A stretch of DNA of 27,359 nt from Chara braunii (lineage: Eukaryota > Streptophyta > Charophyceae > Charales > Characeae): contig BFEA01000388.1 in the NCBI GenBank assembly GCA_003427395.1, positions 278,159-305,517 of the forward strand. Direction: 5' to 3'. Below, in pieces: positions 1-8,902 of the stretch. Position 1 is the first letter of the stretch. The number at the start of each line of letters is the position of its first letter. The position numbers and the translations under genes are program-made. A model generated the notes under the pieces. It worked only from the letters and a program-made list of their open reading frames with translations, did not search any database and was not told the origin of the DNA.

Positions 1-22
1 CCCCCCCCCCCCCCCCCCCCCC
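1..22. repeat. poly(C) run at window edge
   Basis: Twenty-two consecutive C open the window. Runs of this length are prone to sequencing error, so the edge is not a reliable base count. Confidence 0.9.
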
Positions 23-377
23 TCCTCCCATCAGTTTCCCTGCGTAGAAGCACGTGTGGCGCTCATAGAGACTGTCTCAGATTTCTGTTTTCCTTTTTTG
101 TGTAAATAGTAAATACTGTGTAGGAATAATAAACAATTAATCCCCAAAAAATAATAATAATAATAATGAACAATTAATGAGAGTTACCTTCATTCGTCGT
201 TTTTGTCTGTTTTCGCAGACTGTTTTCCTCCATTTATCAATTTGCATTGGCAATCTTTTGTCGTGTTTCAAAATTTCTCTCTTGCCCTTCATTATTAGAC
301 TTTATTGTATATTGAGCACAAGATTTAACTTCCTTTGTTTGCACACATGTCCCTTTCTCTACCTCCCTTACATCCAT

Positions 378-381
<4 letters not shown>
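23..381. other. AT-rich stretch, no gene seen
   Basis: Plain AT-rich DNA with a short (ATA)n-like tract near 150-170. The only open frame runs into the following CT repeat and looks like low-complexity reading, not a gene. Confidence 0.6.
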
Positions 382-456
<75 letters not shown>

Positions 457-457
457 C
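382..457. repeat. Microsatellite (CT)n followed by (ATCT)n
   Basis: About 39 nt of CT dinucleotides pass directly into nine ATCT tetranucleotide units. It is a compound microsatellite. Confidence 0.95.
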
Positions 458-608
458 TAACAGAACTTATGATGGTTGGTTGTATTCTTAATATGTAAAT
501 AAATTAAAATAATCCTTTTATTACTTTTTTAATAATCCTAGAAGCCTAGCAGGCATTGCACCAAGATAGCAGAGGAGGCACAGCAGTCGCACACTGTTTC
601 CTGGTAGT

Positions 609-650
609 CTCATCCTTTGTGCAAAGGCCATGCTATACTAATCTTCTCTC
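609..650 (-). pseudogene. U6 snRNA-derived fragment (copy a)
   Basis: On the minus strand the segment reads as the central part of U6: GAGAAGATTAG, then GCATGGCC, then a CAAAGGATGA block equivalent to the CGCAAGGATGACAC of U6. There is a 5-nt insertion (TATAG region) between GATTAG and CATGGCC, and the CCCCUGCGC block is degraded. The 5' hairpin and the 3' end are not recognisable. It is a decayed fragment, not a working gene. Confidence 0.7.
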
Positions 651-705
651 CAAAGGGCAGTATAGCCTCGGTCCCACTATAGTCCAGTTACCTGTCAAAC
701 GGAGG

Positions 706-947
706 TATCTGGACCGAGACTGGACCCCATACATTCCGACTGGTCGAGCATTTTGACTGGTTTTGGACCCAAATCAGTCAGGTTTTAAGATGCATTTCGG
801 GTGTTGTGAAGCGGATCGAGGGACACGTATCTGGACTGACACTGGACCCCATGCACATTCGGACTGGTCGAGCATTTCGAATGCGTTTGGGTCAAATTAC
901 ATTACATATACATTTCGGTGGTTGTGCAGTGGAGGGAGCGACTCTCT
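706..947. repeat. Two-copy tandem duplication, period about 122 bp
   Basis: Unit 1 (706-827) and unit 2 (828-about 947) share TATCTGGAC, ACTGGACCCCAT, GACTGGTCGAGCATTT and a CATTTCGG-GTTGTG block in the same order, with scattered substitutions. The duplication sits between two U6-derived fragments. The overlapping open frames on both sides of it do not correspond to any family I recognise. Confidence 0.8.
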
Positions 948-1032
948 CTCTTGCCCTCGGGGGGGGGGAGGGTCTCATCCTCGACGCAAACTCAAATCGT
1001 TTCACTTTTTATTTCTGTCTCTCGTTTTCTAT

Positions 1033-1099
1033 TGGACTACAATTTTTTTATTTATGCGTGTCATCCTTGCCACGGGGCCATGCCAATCTTTCTGTGTCC
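1033..1099 (-). pseudogene. U6 snRNA-derived fragment (copy b)
   Basis: The minus strand contains GACACAGAAAGATTGGCATG, then GCCCCGTGGCAAGGATGACA and CGCATAAAT. This matches the central and 3' part of U6 (ACAGAGAAGATTAGCATGGC, CGCAAGGATGACACGCA, then AAAT) with a few substitutions. The conserved ACAGAGA element that contacts the 5' splice site is altered to ACAGAAA. The 5' hairpin of U6 is missing. It is a truncated pseudogene. Confidence 0.75.
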
Positions 1100-1226
1100 A
1101 GAAGGGCTTTAAATTTCATTTCGGTAGGCCCAGCTCCCAAAGAAGGGCCCATTACCAGAGCGTTTCCATGCCATTATGCAGAAAGACTTCCCAAGCATGC
1201 TGGCGCATGGGGGGGTATGAACGGGC

Positions 1227-1329
1227 TGCCGTTTGACCCGAACCCATCCCGGCAAATTGGACCTCGGCACGCTGCCCAGGGTGCCGTTTCGCCCGAAATC
1301 CAACCATCCTGCCAAATTGGCCCTCGCAG
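1227..1329. repeat. Two-copy tandem repeat, period about 55 bp
   Basis: The blocks TGCCGTTTGACCCGAA and TGCCGTTTCGCCCGAA are each followed by a CAAATTGG-CCTCG ending, at 1227 and 1282. No coding content is evident. Confidence 0.7.
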
Positions 1330-1587
1330 GCTATTCGTTTTTTTTATATTTTTTTATTTTTTTTTATTTAAGGCTAATTCTTTGAAGCCCAACCAATTCA
1401 ATTACCTGTCAAATCTGGACAGGACGGCCTTTCAGGCCTTTTTTTTATTGTCATTATAGTATTTTGGGGAACACCGTAGCAGCCATATCCTACCCGTGCT
1501 CAAGCCTCCAACGAGGGAACATGCGGGAGCTGCACCCACCAGCAGGTGCGATACCTGCTACAGCAGGTGGGCGATACCGGCTGTTAT

Positions 1588-1860
1588 GGATTTTGGATTG
1601 GACCAAACAGCACCCGCTGTGCATCCTGCCCAAAGCAACGCACCAGCATGCGTGCAAAATGGCTGCCAAAGGTACTGGTGGTTTAATGCGAGGTCCAGTT
1701 TGCCTGGATGGATGGATTTCGGGCTAAGCACCCTGGTGCATCCCGCCTGACGACGCACCAGGATGATGCATGCCGCGATTCTCCAAAATGGTTGGGAAAC
1801 ATACTGGTGGTTTAATAGCCACGGCAGAACAAAATAGCTGGGAAAAGTACTGGTGGTTTG
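1588..1860. mobile_element. Cluster of TIR-element right ends (ACTGGTGGTTTAA family)
   Basis: Three right ends of a dispersed inverted-repeat family occur at 1673, 1802 and 1848, each as a TGG-GAAA/CAAA lead, then TACTGGTGGTTT. The sequences before the first two (1588-1686 and 1712-1812) are diverged tandem copies sharing GTGCATCC-GCC and GCACCAG blocks. No matching left end was found in this stretch, so these are one-ended remnants. The family is clearer at 4999-5149 and 14719-14960. Confidence 0.7.
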
Positions 1861-1865
1861 TCTGA

Positions 1866-1926
1866 GCCTTCGAAAAAAGAACTATCGTCAGCTGCCCGAT
1901 CCTTCGAAAAAAGAACTATTGTCAGC
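1866..1926. repeat. Two-copy tandem repeat, period about 33 bp
   Basis: CCTTCGAAAAAAGAACTAT followed by GTCAGC occurs twice in direct orientation. Confidence 0.85.
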
Positions 1927-2246
1927 CGGAAACAGCCAGGCACCATCAGCAGCCTTTTCCGTCCAGTCTGTGTTTTTTTTGGGGGGGCGCGCTTTAACAG
2001 CAATTACGGAATACGATAGCTGGGAAACCGACCGGTGGTTCAAGCTTTAAAGTTTAAACTGGCGGTGGTTCCCCGCCTCTTTTTCCCACCGGCTGTAAGA
2101 AATCCAAGCCATCGTCAGCAGCCTTTTTTTCTGTGGCCCTGTGTCAACGCCGGCGGGCGGTTTTCAAAGGCTGGGATGCATTGCTGGTGGTCTAACCCCA
2201 TGCCTCTGGGACCCTGGATTTCCCAAGGGAGGCCGGAAGCATCTTC

Positions 2247-2416
2247 TTTTTTTTTTTTTTTTTTTAACAGCTCGAGCTGCTGCTAGGGGTGCTGATAAGA
2301 GTAGACACCACTAGCACCATAGGGGAGGCTCCGTCTATTGGTGGGGAGCAGCACCTGCTGGAAACCGGGTCCAGTGTCCCATTGATACATCTTTGCTGAG
2401 AAACAGGCTCAGTGTC
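2247..2416 (-). mobile_element. Poly(A)-tailed retroposon, antisense copy
   Basis: Reading the minus strand, the body contains GGGACACTGGACCCGGTTTC, CAGCAGGTGCTGCTCCCCAC and CAATAGACGGAGC, and it ends in a poly(A) tail (the T run at 2247-2265). The same body recurs at 4396-4560, 7635-7871, 10177-10330 and, in its 3' part, 15199-15260. There is no open reading frame of note, so it is a non-autonomous, SINE-like family. I do not see tRNA promoter boxes in this copy. Confidence 0.75.
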
Positions 2417-2445
2417 CTTTAGAAGTACATAGGTGAAAATACGAG

Positions 2446-2545
2446 AAAAAAAAAAAAAAACATGATCATGTGACAGTCCGGGAAGGACCCTGTTGCTGGA
2501 AACCAGGTCCAGTGTCCTGCCCTTCTTCTGACATGCGGCCAGGCT
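2446..2545 (+). mobile_element. Partial retroposon unit after an A run
   Basis: A 15-nt A run is followed by a TGCTGGAAACCAGGTCCAGTGTCC block, which is the repeated core of the retroposon family at 2247. It is probably a rearranged or truncated piece of the same family. Confidence 0.45.
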
Positions 2546-2676
2546 CAGGAAAACGGAAGGAGCCATTGGGGGGCACCAATGGGGACCTCCTTCCATTTAC
2601 TCGCCTGGCCCTAATCGCTGCGTTCTCGTCGAAGAATGTCTTCAGATTTCTGGGAGATGCTCGGCATCACTGTAGA

Positions 2677-3235
2677 TCACTGTAGATGGTGCCAGATGGC
2701 GCTGTTTAGGTACTTGGGTACTTGGGCAATGTCCGGGAACAGCGACTCAGGTAGCATTTCCTCCAGGGACAATGGGTGAGGGGGGAAGGGGTCTGCAAAT
2801 TCCTGGGCTGGGTGTAACGGGTCGCTAGGGTCAACCTTTGTCCACTCGTGAAAAAGCAGCTGATAATCCCTTTCAATTCCTGCCTGTTGTCCCCCTTGCG
2901 GTCCCGCCTCCTCCTCATGTCGACGTTCCCGTTGGTGTTCCTGTTGCCCATCTCCTGTCCTATCGCCTGCCCAACTTACCCTTGCCACCCGGCCCTTCCT
3001 CTTCACCCCCAACCAGTCCTCGCCGAACTGAGAGAGAATTCTATTGATATCACTCCTGGTGTGCACTTGGTTGCTTTTCCTTAGTCGCCCCCCACTGGGG
3101 AGTTATCTCGTACTGAACTAACACTCGTAATTGCTCCGTGACGTCCCCATCTTCCACCCTTGCTCCCTCTACTTCCATGATACACCTTCGCCACCATATG
3201 ACCCTTAGGACGACGCGTCTACCCAGGCGAAACAT
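2677..3235 (-). pseudogene. Decayed copy of an unrecognised protein family
   Basis: The minus strand has two overlapping open stretches in different frames, 3235-3050 and 3066-2677, separated by a frameshift close to a six-C run (3088-3093 on plus). The downstream part carries HTRSDINRILSQFGEDWLGV, then a GR-AR-SW-GD block, a charged R/E/Q-rich linker, RDYQLLFHEW and PFPPHPLSL. A second copy at 7037-7325 preserves the same blocks in the same order, so the reading is real protein sequence. I do not recognise the family. A multi-copy, mutated gene among transposons suggests a transposon-encoded protein, but a host family is possible. Confidence 0.6.
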
Positions 3236-3455
3236 GTTCCCTTCGAATGTGCTTCCTCGAATCTGGGGATAATGCCCCAGAAGTATTGCAGCGGGCCTCT
3301 ATCTGCCCTGGCCTACAGCCAGGACCTATTCGGCTGTTTGCCTGTTCGGCTTGTGGGACCAGGCCGTGGCCTAATCCCACAAGCTATGTGGTGTTTCAGT
3401 CCAGTCCAGTCCTGCCCGTTACCACTGTCGGTACAAGGCCAGTCCAGTCCAGTTC
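3236..3455. other. Intervening sequence with short CAGTC repeats
   Basis: No gene seen. CCAGTCCAGTCC-type short repeats lie at 3399-3465 just beyond the LINE 3' end and may be part of its 3' terminal repeat. GGCCTACAGCCAGGACC and CGGCTTGTGGGACCAGGCC are locally self-complementary. Confidence 0.5.
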
Positions 3456-4134
3456 AGTCAGTCCGCTGGGGTATACCCAGCTGCAGTCTGTATTCTGGTT
3501 CATTCTGCATTTGCACACTTTGGGAGTACGTGCGTGTTGAGTCTGCGTCGGAGCTGCGCTGTCCCTTCCAGCTCCATCTCCTCCTTCCTCAACCCTCCGT
3601 GTTGATCCTGACGGACCGCCATCCCGGCGGGTCCATCACAAGGATGGCCCTCCAGTCCCATGGCCATGATGAGCCTGGTACCATGTGCCGCCAAATCCTG
3701 TCCCACCACCTCCATAGTAGTACAGCCGCAGGGCACTGAAGGAAGATGTGCTCTATCGTCTCGGAGCGCTTTTTTCCAGGGTAGCACTGGAGAATCTGTG
3801 GCACCATGGCAGTGCCCGCCCCTGTTGCGCCAAATGTGTGTGCTCTATTAGCCAGTTGTTGGTTGGCAGACACCGGTGCGCAATTTTCCACTGTAGGGCG
3901 GAAATTTTGCCAGCCACTTTCCATAGTCTCCAACCACCTTATGGGTTTGAGCAGGCCANCAGACACCGGTGCGCAATTTTCCACTGTAGGGCGGAAATTT
4001 TGCCAGCCACTTTCCATAGTCTCCAACCACCTTATGGGTTTGAGCAGGCCACGGTCTATGTTGAGATGGAAATACCATCTACCTTCTACTACATCCCGAA
4101 GTCTGCGTTTGGGTCTGAGCATTTAGTATACTGA
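3456..4134 (-). mobile_element. LINE 3' end with reverse-transcriptase zinc-binding domain
   Basis: The minus-strand frame (4122 to 3589) ends with a region of the form C-x-P...ETIEHIFLQCPAAVLLWRWW. This is the zf-RVT domain that follows reverse transcriptase in plant non-LTR retrotransposons; the usual pattern is CPxC...ET-EHLF--CP-A--vW. The upstream residues (W-hL-xm, F-P) fit the same domain. Reverse transcriptase itself is absent, so this is a 5'-truncated copy, as target-primed insertion produces. The 3' portion (about 3456-3640) recurs at 23709-23912. The reading frame is interrupted by the assembly duplication at 3867-4051. Confidence 0.75.
3867..4051. repeat. Exact 92-bp duplication around a single N (assembly artefact)
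   Basis: Bases 3867-3958 and 3960-4051 are identical and are separated only by the ambiguous base at 3959. This is the signature of two contig ends that overlapped but were joined without merging. The true sequence probably has one copy, which would shorten the LINE frame by 31 codons. Confidence 0.9.
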
Positions 4135-4395
4135 CTTGGTTTTTAGGTTGGCTCCAAATGAGCGAATACCGGAAATCTTAACTTCAGTTTCCAGAAAAAG
4201 GGGTCAAAATTTTGCTCTTTTGAACGCACACTGGCAGGAGCAAATTTGTTTGCACAGGTTTCATTTTCACCAATGCTGTGTCCGGCGGTAGTTATTTTGG
4301 TCCTTGGTGATGAACCTGGCCACTTTTTTCCCTTAAATTTCCTTTTGGGAGTGATGCGGCGAGGCCCTTAGTTTCCCTCAGGGGCTTGCTCACAC
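4135..4395. other. No feature recognised
   Basis: Mixed-composition sequence between the LINE fragment and the next retroposon. No open frame or repeat relation within the window was seen. Confidence 0.5.
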
Positions 4396-4560
4396 TTTTT
4401 TTTTTTTTTTTTTAACAAACAACCCCAGATGAGTTTGAGGCCCTGCTAGGAGCAGACGCTTCAAGCTTCCTCGAGGAAGGCTGCATCTATTGGTGGGAAG
4501 CTCCGCCTGCTGGGAAACGGGCCCACCGTCTCTTTATACAATTGTACATTGAGAAACAGG
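4396..4560 (-). mobile_element. Poly(A)-tailed retroposon, antisense copy
   Basis: The T run 4396-4413 is the tail. It is followed by a GCATCTATTGGTGGGAAGCT block, then CGCCTGCTGGGAAACGGGCC, then TTGTACATTGAGAAACAGG. This matches the order seen at 2247-2416, with more divergence. Confidence 0.65.
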
Positions 4561-4994
4561 GACCAGTTGGGACCAATTGGAACACGTCATGTACCCTGCC
4601 TGGGCATCCGTGGTGCCCACAACGTAGAGATAGCCCTTTGGCCCCGAGCGGTGTTAGTAGGCACTGTTGATGTTCTTAGGGGTATGGGAGACGGGGGGAG
4701 TGGCAGCGACTGACAAAATATGCTCTGGCATTAAGGCTACTGGGTGACCCCTGGCTCTCACACGAAGTCCCTGTGCGGCTGATGCAGCTGGACTCCCTGA
4801 GTATGATGGAAGGGATACAGGGCGTCTCCCCATAGTGACTACTCACTAAATGTGGAAAAGTCAATTTGAAATATGGCGGGTGTAACTTTCCAAGTTCCAG
4901 TAGGAGATACATCCTCATTTTGTACATTTGGTGAGTGGTACGGCGAGGCCCGTAGTCGCTGGAGCTCCCTTGAAAGCTGCAGAGACCATCCTGG
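4561..4994 (-). other. Unrecognised stretch with one open frame
   Basis: The minus strand is open from 5089 to 4676 (137 codons). It shows no domain I know and its first part overlaps an inverted-repeat element (4999-5149), so the frame may be fortuitous. No transcription signal is visible. Confidence 0.35.
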
Positions 4995-5153
4995 TTAAAC
5001 CACCAGTTCTTCCTAAAGTCGCGTAGCGTTAACGCTACACGATTTTCGGAAACGTATGGGCCACTACAGGAGCGCCCAAATTCATCCAACTAGAAACGTT
5101 TCTACTCTATTTTTTTCCGCGGCCCATAGATGGGCCAAGTACTGGTGGTTTAA
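4995..5153. mobile_element. TIR element with TTAA target duplication (151 bp)
   Basis: The element 4999-5149 begins ACCACCAGT and ends ACTGGTGGT, and is bounded on both sides by TTAA (4995-4998 and 5150-5153). TTAA duplication with short TIRs is the hallmark of piggyBac-type non-autonomous elements, although the TIR sequence itself is not one I can match. The interior, around GTAGAAAC-GTTTCTAG and GAATTTGGGCGCTCCTGTAG (minus strand), recurs at 25878-26027. Confidence 0.7.
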
Positions 5154-5245
5154 GAAAGGCATGCCCTGTCAGATTAGACAGAAGATTGAATTACCTGGGG
5201 GAGTTGGGGGGGAGGGGGGGAGGGGTCGGTCATAATACCAAAATA

Positions 5246-5445
5246 TTCAAACTACCAGTACCTCGCCCAGCTATTGATGCCGACCCTAAAGTTGCCCTGC
5301 GTACCCAAAAAAAATGAACCGGCGCGGGCCTCCTTTTGGCTCGTGTGGCAAGCCATTTCCGTCCGGTACCCCAGCCCACAAAAGATGCACCCATATACGA
5401 GCTGCATATTTGTTTTTCAAGCTGGGCGACGTACTGGTGGCTTGA
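5246..5445. mobile_element. TIR element of the ACCAGTAC family (200 bp)
   Basis: The left end TTCAAACTACCAGTACCTCG and its following CCCAGCT are the reverse complement, with few mismatches, of the right end AGCTGGGCGACGTACTGGTG-GCTTGA. The arms are about 26 bp. The interior has no coding capacity. The subfamily extension GGCATCAATAGCTGGGC seen by reading the left arm in reverse is shared with the element ending at 12432. Confidence 0.75.
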
Positions 5446-5816
5446 TCATGTCTAATTGTTGTCAGACGCTATCCGATGACAGAGAATGGTTAGGCGTTCT
5501 TGCCTAGCCCTTCATGTGTGTATCGGCCATTCGTTTGTTTTTCACATCGCTTCCTGTCTATGCGCATTAGTTTGGTTTTCACATAATGTTATTTCTTTCT
5601 CGAAATGTTCCTGCGTACTTGCGATGTGTTTTTCACATATGTTATTCCTGTCTCGAAATGCTCCTGCGTACTTGCCATGTGGTTTACTGGGGCCCACATG
5701 TTACCTACCCATCAACTGGTCAAGTGTTCAAGGCTTGCTGGATAAGCTATTGTTCGGCTTTTTAACCCTTTACCCCCTAAGGCTTCACACAATGATAAAA
5801 AAGGGGAAAGTATGCG
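5446..5816. repeat. Tandem units of about 53 bp within otherwise plain DNA
   Basis: TTTTCACATA-TGTTAT followed by CTCGAAATG-TCCTGCGTAC and TTGC-ATGTG repeats at about 5576-5628 and 5629-5681, with a weaker first unit from about 5537. The rest of the stretch shows nothing recognisable. Confidence 0.7.
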
Positions 5817-5988
5817 GGAGTCTCAAAAATGAGTTATGATTGCACTATGGGCCAAGATACAGTTTCGAATTGCAGTTCGGGTATTAACGTATACAACCCA
5901 GCTTTCTGGCCAGGTAGGGTGCCCGAAGTGCAATTGCAAACTGGATCTTGCCCCATCCCAGTGCAATTATAACTCCTGTTTGTGACTC
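5817..5988. mobile_element. MITE, TIR GGAGTC...GACTC (copy 1)
   Basis: The element is almost a perfect hairpin. GAGTTATGATTGCACTATGG and GCCAAGATACAGTTT on the left are complementary to AACTGGATCTTGCCCCAT and CAGTGCAATTATAACTC on the right. A second copy lies at 8467-8639 with the same ends. There is no coding capacity and no clear target-site duplication. Confidence 0.8.
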
Positions 5989-6302
5989 TACTCAAGTTAC
6001 CCCTCAAACAAAAAAACGAAGAAACTGGCCTGCCATTCACCCTTCGCCAATGAAAGCAAAACTCTTGGAGTTGTCACGAGTCCAGAAAAGCCCGATTGTT
6101 TTTGGTCGTTTTCGAAACCGATAACCACAGCTCCCGCTTTCCCGAGTTTCATAAGGCGCTCTAAGACTTGCGTGTGTGCTTTGAGATGGCAGTGCTTGCT
6201 GCGCTTAGTTTGTTCCACCCGCGTTCAACTTGGCAAAAGGCAAAACTTGTGAGCTTGCATGTAGACATTGTATAGGAGCAGCGGCAACGCCACTGTTGCA
6301 CT
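5989..6302. other. No feature recognised
   Basis: No gene or repeat relation was seen. Short open frames on both strands overlap each other and have no recognisable motifs. Confidence 0.5.
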
Positions 6303-6737
6303 GCAGCCCTTTTCAAGTTGGATGGGCAAGTGAGGCCCATGAAATATGTATGGTGGCCGCCTGGAGAGTGGGCCGTCCCGGGAGCAACAATGAAATCGAA
6401 ATTCGCAGCTTGAAGGCTAGGAAAGGAAAGGGCCCTGCACGAGCTCACACAAATGGTGCAGCCCTTTTGGATGGGCAAGTGAGACCCATGAAATATGTAT
6501 GGTGGCCACCTGGAGAGTGGGCCAGAGCACCAATGAAATTGAAATTCACAACTTGAAGGCTAGGAAAGGAAAGGAAAGGGCCCTGCACGAGCCCACGCAA
6601 ACGGTGCAGCCCTTTTGGATGAGCAAGTGAGACTAGTGAAATGTGGTGGCTGCCCGGCGAATGGGCTGGAGCGCCAATGAAATTCGCGACTTGCAGGGCG
6701 AGGGAAAGGAACGGACCTGCATGAGCCCACGCAAATG
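6303..6737 (+). repeat. Three tandem copies of a 132-155 bp unit
   Basis: Units start at 6303, 6458 and 6606 with GCAGCCCTTTT-GGATG and contain GGCAAGTGAG, CATGAAATATGTATGGTGGC, GAGTGGGCC and CAATGAAAT. They end with GGAAAGGGCCCTGCACGAGC and CAC-CAAA. Divergence increases toward the third unit. Open frames across the units are not preserved from unit to unit. Confidence 0.9.
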
Positions 6738-6970
6738 GAATCTTTTTTTTTTGACACCTCGCTAAATGGGTCAGCCCTCAGAATGTCGCAAGGCGAGGTT
6801 GTGTGGCCAGGTAAAAACTGAAACAAACTCATGAAAAACAATAGTTTGTGCACCGTGTGGTGTGGCCCTTCCCGGCCTCAACATTTTCATTGATAATATC
6901 AGCCTTGGGTACTGGGCCCATTGTATTCCTGGGTCAATGGCTGGTGGGAAAGTTCAACTGCACAATATTA

Positions 6971-7028
6971 ATCAATGGCAGGCAGCCAAAAAAACATAAG
7001 AAAATAAAAAATCAATGGCAGGCAGCCA
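6971..7028. repeat. Direct repeat, period 40 bp
   Basis: ATCAATGGCAGGCAGCCA occurs at 6971 and 7011, separated by an A-rich spacer. Confidence 0.85.
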
Positions 7029-7036
7029 GACAGCGA

Positions 7037-7325
7037 ATGAGCTTCGTGCACTCCAGAAAGGACATTGCTAAGATTATCGCACGTTTCTGTGAAGAATGGC
7101 TGGGGGTGAGAGGGGGGGGACGGATGGCGGACGTTTTCTGGTCAGGAGATAATCCTCACGGGGGAAGGAGCGGAGGCAAGGGGAGAAATGCCCAGAGACT
7201 ACAAGCTGTCCTTTCAGGACTGGAGTGCAAAAGATGCTGTCATCCCCCTGAGGCCAGGGACAGACTTCCCGAATCCCTTCCCCCCCCACCCATTATCACT
7301 TGTGGAAGTGTCTCCCAGCGTTTAA
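7037..7325 (+). pseudogene. Second decayed copy of the unrecognised protein family
   Basis: The first frame reads HSRKDIAKIIARFCEEWLGV, then G-GR-AD-FWSGD. A +1 frameshift follows, after which RDYKLSFQDW, PLRPGTDFPNPFPP and, after a further shift in the C run near 7280, PHPLSLVEVS can be read before a stop at 7323. Each block has a counterpart in the minus-strand copy at 2677-3235 (HTRSDI..., RDYQLLFHEW, PFPPHPLSL). The conserved residues across two independent copies show that it is former coding sequence. Two frameshifts make it a pseudogene. No family is recognised. Confidence 0.6.
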
Positions 7326-7634
7326 AGCACCCCTTCCGGTACAATGCTTTCCCAATCATTACGTAAGGGTCTGAAGGGACGCTGAGCCCAGTTCGTAGCC
7401 TCTTTTTTTCTCCAAGCAACCGCCTTCCAGATCCTTTCTAACAATCCTTTTCTCAGTAAGGACGCTGGGTCTGGTTCCCAGCGGCGGGCCAGCGCACGAT
7501 CATAGGAGGACAGTATGTAATAGCAGGATTATTAGCAAGGAAATGGTCTAGAAGCAAGGAATCTTGGGTTGGGGAAGAGATTGGATCCGAAGGAGAACCC
7601 ACTGGTGGCCCCCGGTGGCCACGGATCGGGAAAG
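7326..7634. other. No gene; one isolated retroposon core block
   Basis: A GGACGCTGGGTCTGGTTCCCAGC block at 7462-7484 resembles the internal core of the neighbouring retroposon family. Nothing else was recognised. Confidence 0.45.
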
Positions 7635-7871
7635 GAAGGAAAGGTTGATATGGAACGTTGGACCTGGTTTCCAGCCCAGGATTTTGGTTCTGAGGCAAAG
7701 GATGTATTCAAAAAGGGACGCTGGACCCCGTTTCCAGCAGGTGAGGCTCCCCACCAATAGATGGATCAGCCAGACAGGCAAACCCTCAATTCCGGTCGTT
7801 CTCTTACCACCACCAGGATAGAGGCCTTGCAAAGGGGTTCAAAATTAAAAAAAAAAAAAAAAAAAAAAAAA
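7635..7871 (+). mobile_element. Poly(A)-tailed retroposon, sense copy
   Basis: This is the only plus-strand copy of the family. Its core occurs twice (TTGGACCTGGTTTCCAGCCC near 7659 and CTGGACCCCGTTTCCAGCAG near 7721). It is followed by GGCTCCCCACCAATAGATGG and a 25-nt A tail (7847-7871). The duplicated core with one 3' part suggests that an internally duplicated master produced the family. Confidence 0.7.
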
Positions 7872-7901
7872 GATATGGATAGGGCTCCTGGTGATCTTGT
7901 G

Positions 7902-7926
7902 GAGAGAGAGAGAGAGAGAGAGAGAG
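7902..7926. repeat. Microsatellite (GA)n
   Basis: About twelve GA units follow shortly after the retroposon tail. Confidence 0.95.
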
Positions 7927-8466
7927 CGGGCTCCGAAGAAATATATCAGGATATGCTCCGAGAAGCATTTGTAAGATGCAATATGGCCACACATCCAGGG
8001 AACATCCCGGCAGGTGTGTATATCCTTAAAACACTGTCAGTGGTTTTGCGGCCGCATATTTCTGTTGCTTCACCACAGGAATCTGTGGTGAAAAGCGCTC
8101 GTGCCTGCGATTGATGATGATGACGTTCGACTTCTGAAAAGTGATCGGTGGGCGCCAAAAGGGGAAAGGGAAAAAAAGGAAAAGAGTGACGAAAGGGAAG
8201 AGTTCGACTGATTGAGAAAGAAAGGTCATGCAGGCTCCTGAGTTCGAAGGATTGACAAAGGAGGGCCATGCAGGCTCCTCCGTTTCAGGAGGGAGGAAAG
8301 GGTTCCCCCCCGAAAGAAAAAAGAAAGAGGCCTATTACATGCCAGGGTGGCAGGGAGTCTTTTGAGTGAAAAAAAAGGGGGTTAGCCACACTGGCATGGA
8401 TACGGGGAGGTGCATTCTTGTGTCCAGACAGTAAGGCCCCCCTCTTGTTTTTTTGGGGGGCGTAGA
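7927..8466. other. Intergenic stretch with a perfect hairpin
   Basis: TTCACCACAG (8069-8078) and CTGTGGTGAA (8083-8092) form a perfect 10-bp stem with a GAAT loop. GGTCATGCAGGCTCCT and GGCCATGCAGGCTCCT form a short direct repeat at about 8223 and 8265. No gene was recognised, and no T run follows the hairpin. Confidence 0.5.
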
Positions 8467-8639
8467 GGAGTCAAAAAAATGAGTTATAATTGCAGTATGG
8501 GCCAAGATACAGTTTGCAATTATTGCAGTTAGGGCAATGTATACAACGCAGCTTTCTGGCCAGGTAGGGGGCCCGAAGTGCAATTGCAAACTGTATCTTG
8601 CCCCATCCTAGTGCAATTATAACTCCTTTTTATGACTCC
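8467..8639. mobile_element. MITE, TIR GGAGTC...GACTCC (copy 2)
   Basis: It has the same hairpin architecture as 5817-5988. The left arm has GAGTTATAATTGCAGTATGG and CCAAGATACAGTTTGCAATT; the right arm has AATTGCAAACTGTATCTTGC and GTGCAATTATAACTCC. The arms here are better preserved than in copy 1, which suggests a younger insertion. Confidence 0.85.
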
Positions 8640-8870
8640 CCCGTGTTCACCCTTTTTGGAGATGCACTTGTTTGATCACATGGTTGCTGCTAAATTTAAC
8701 GTCCAACTAAACCACCAATGGGTCCAATTAAACCGCTTATTAAACTGCCAATAAACCGCCAATGCTTTCCGGCGTTTTGTTCCAATTCGGCCATGCACGC
8801 GCCCCCACTTTGGTGTATGGCCTACTGGAGCTAAATGACTGGTGGAGCCAGCCAGAAAAGAATTTGTGCT

Positions 8871-8902
<32 letters not shown>

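Noticed and set aside
8069-8092. Hairpin as a transcription terminator
   Set aside because: No T run follows, and intrinsic terminators of that kind are not expected in a plant nuclear genome.
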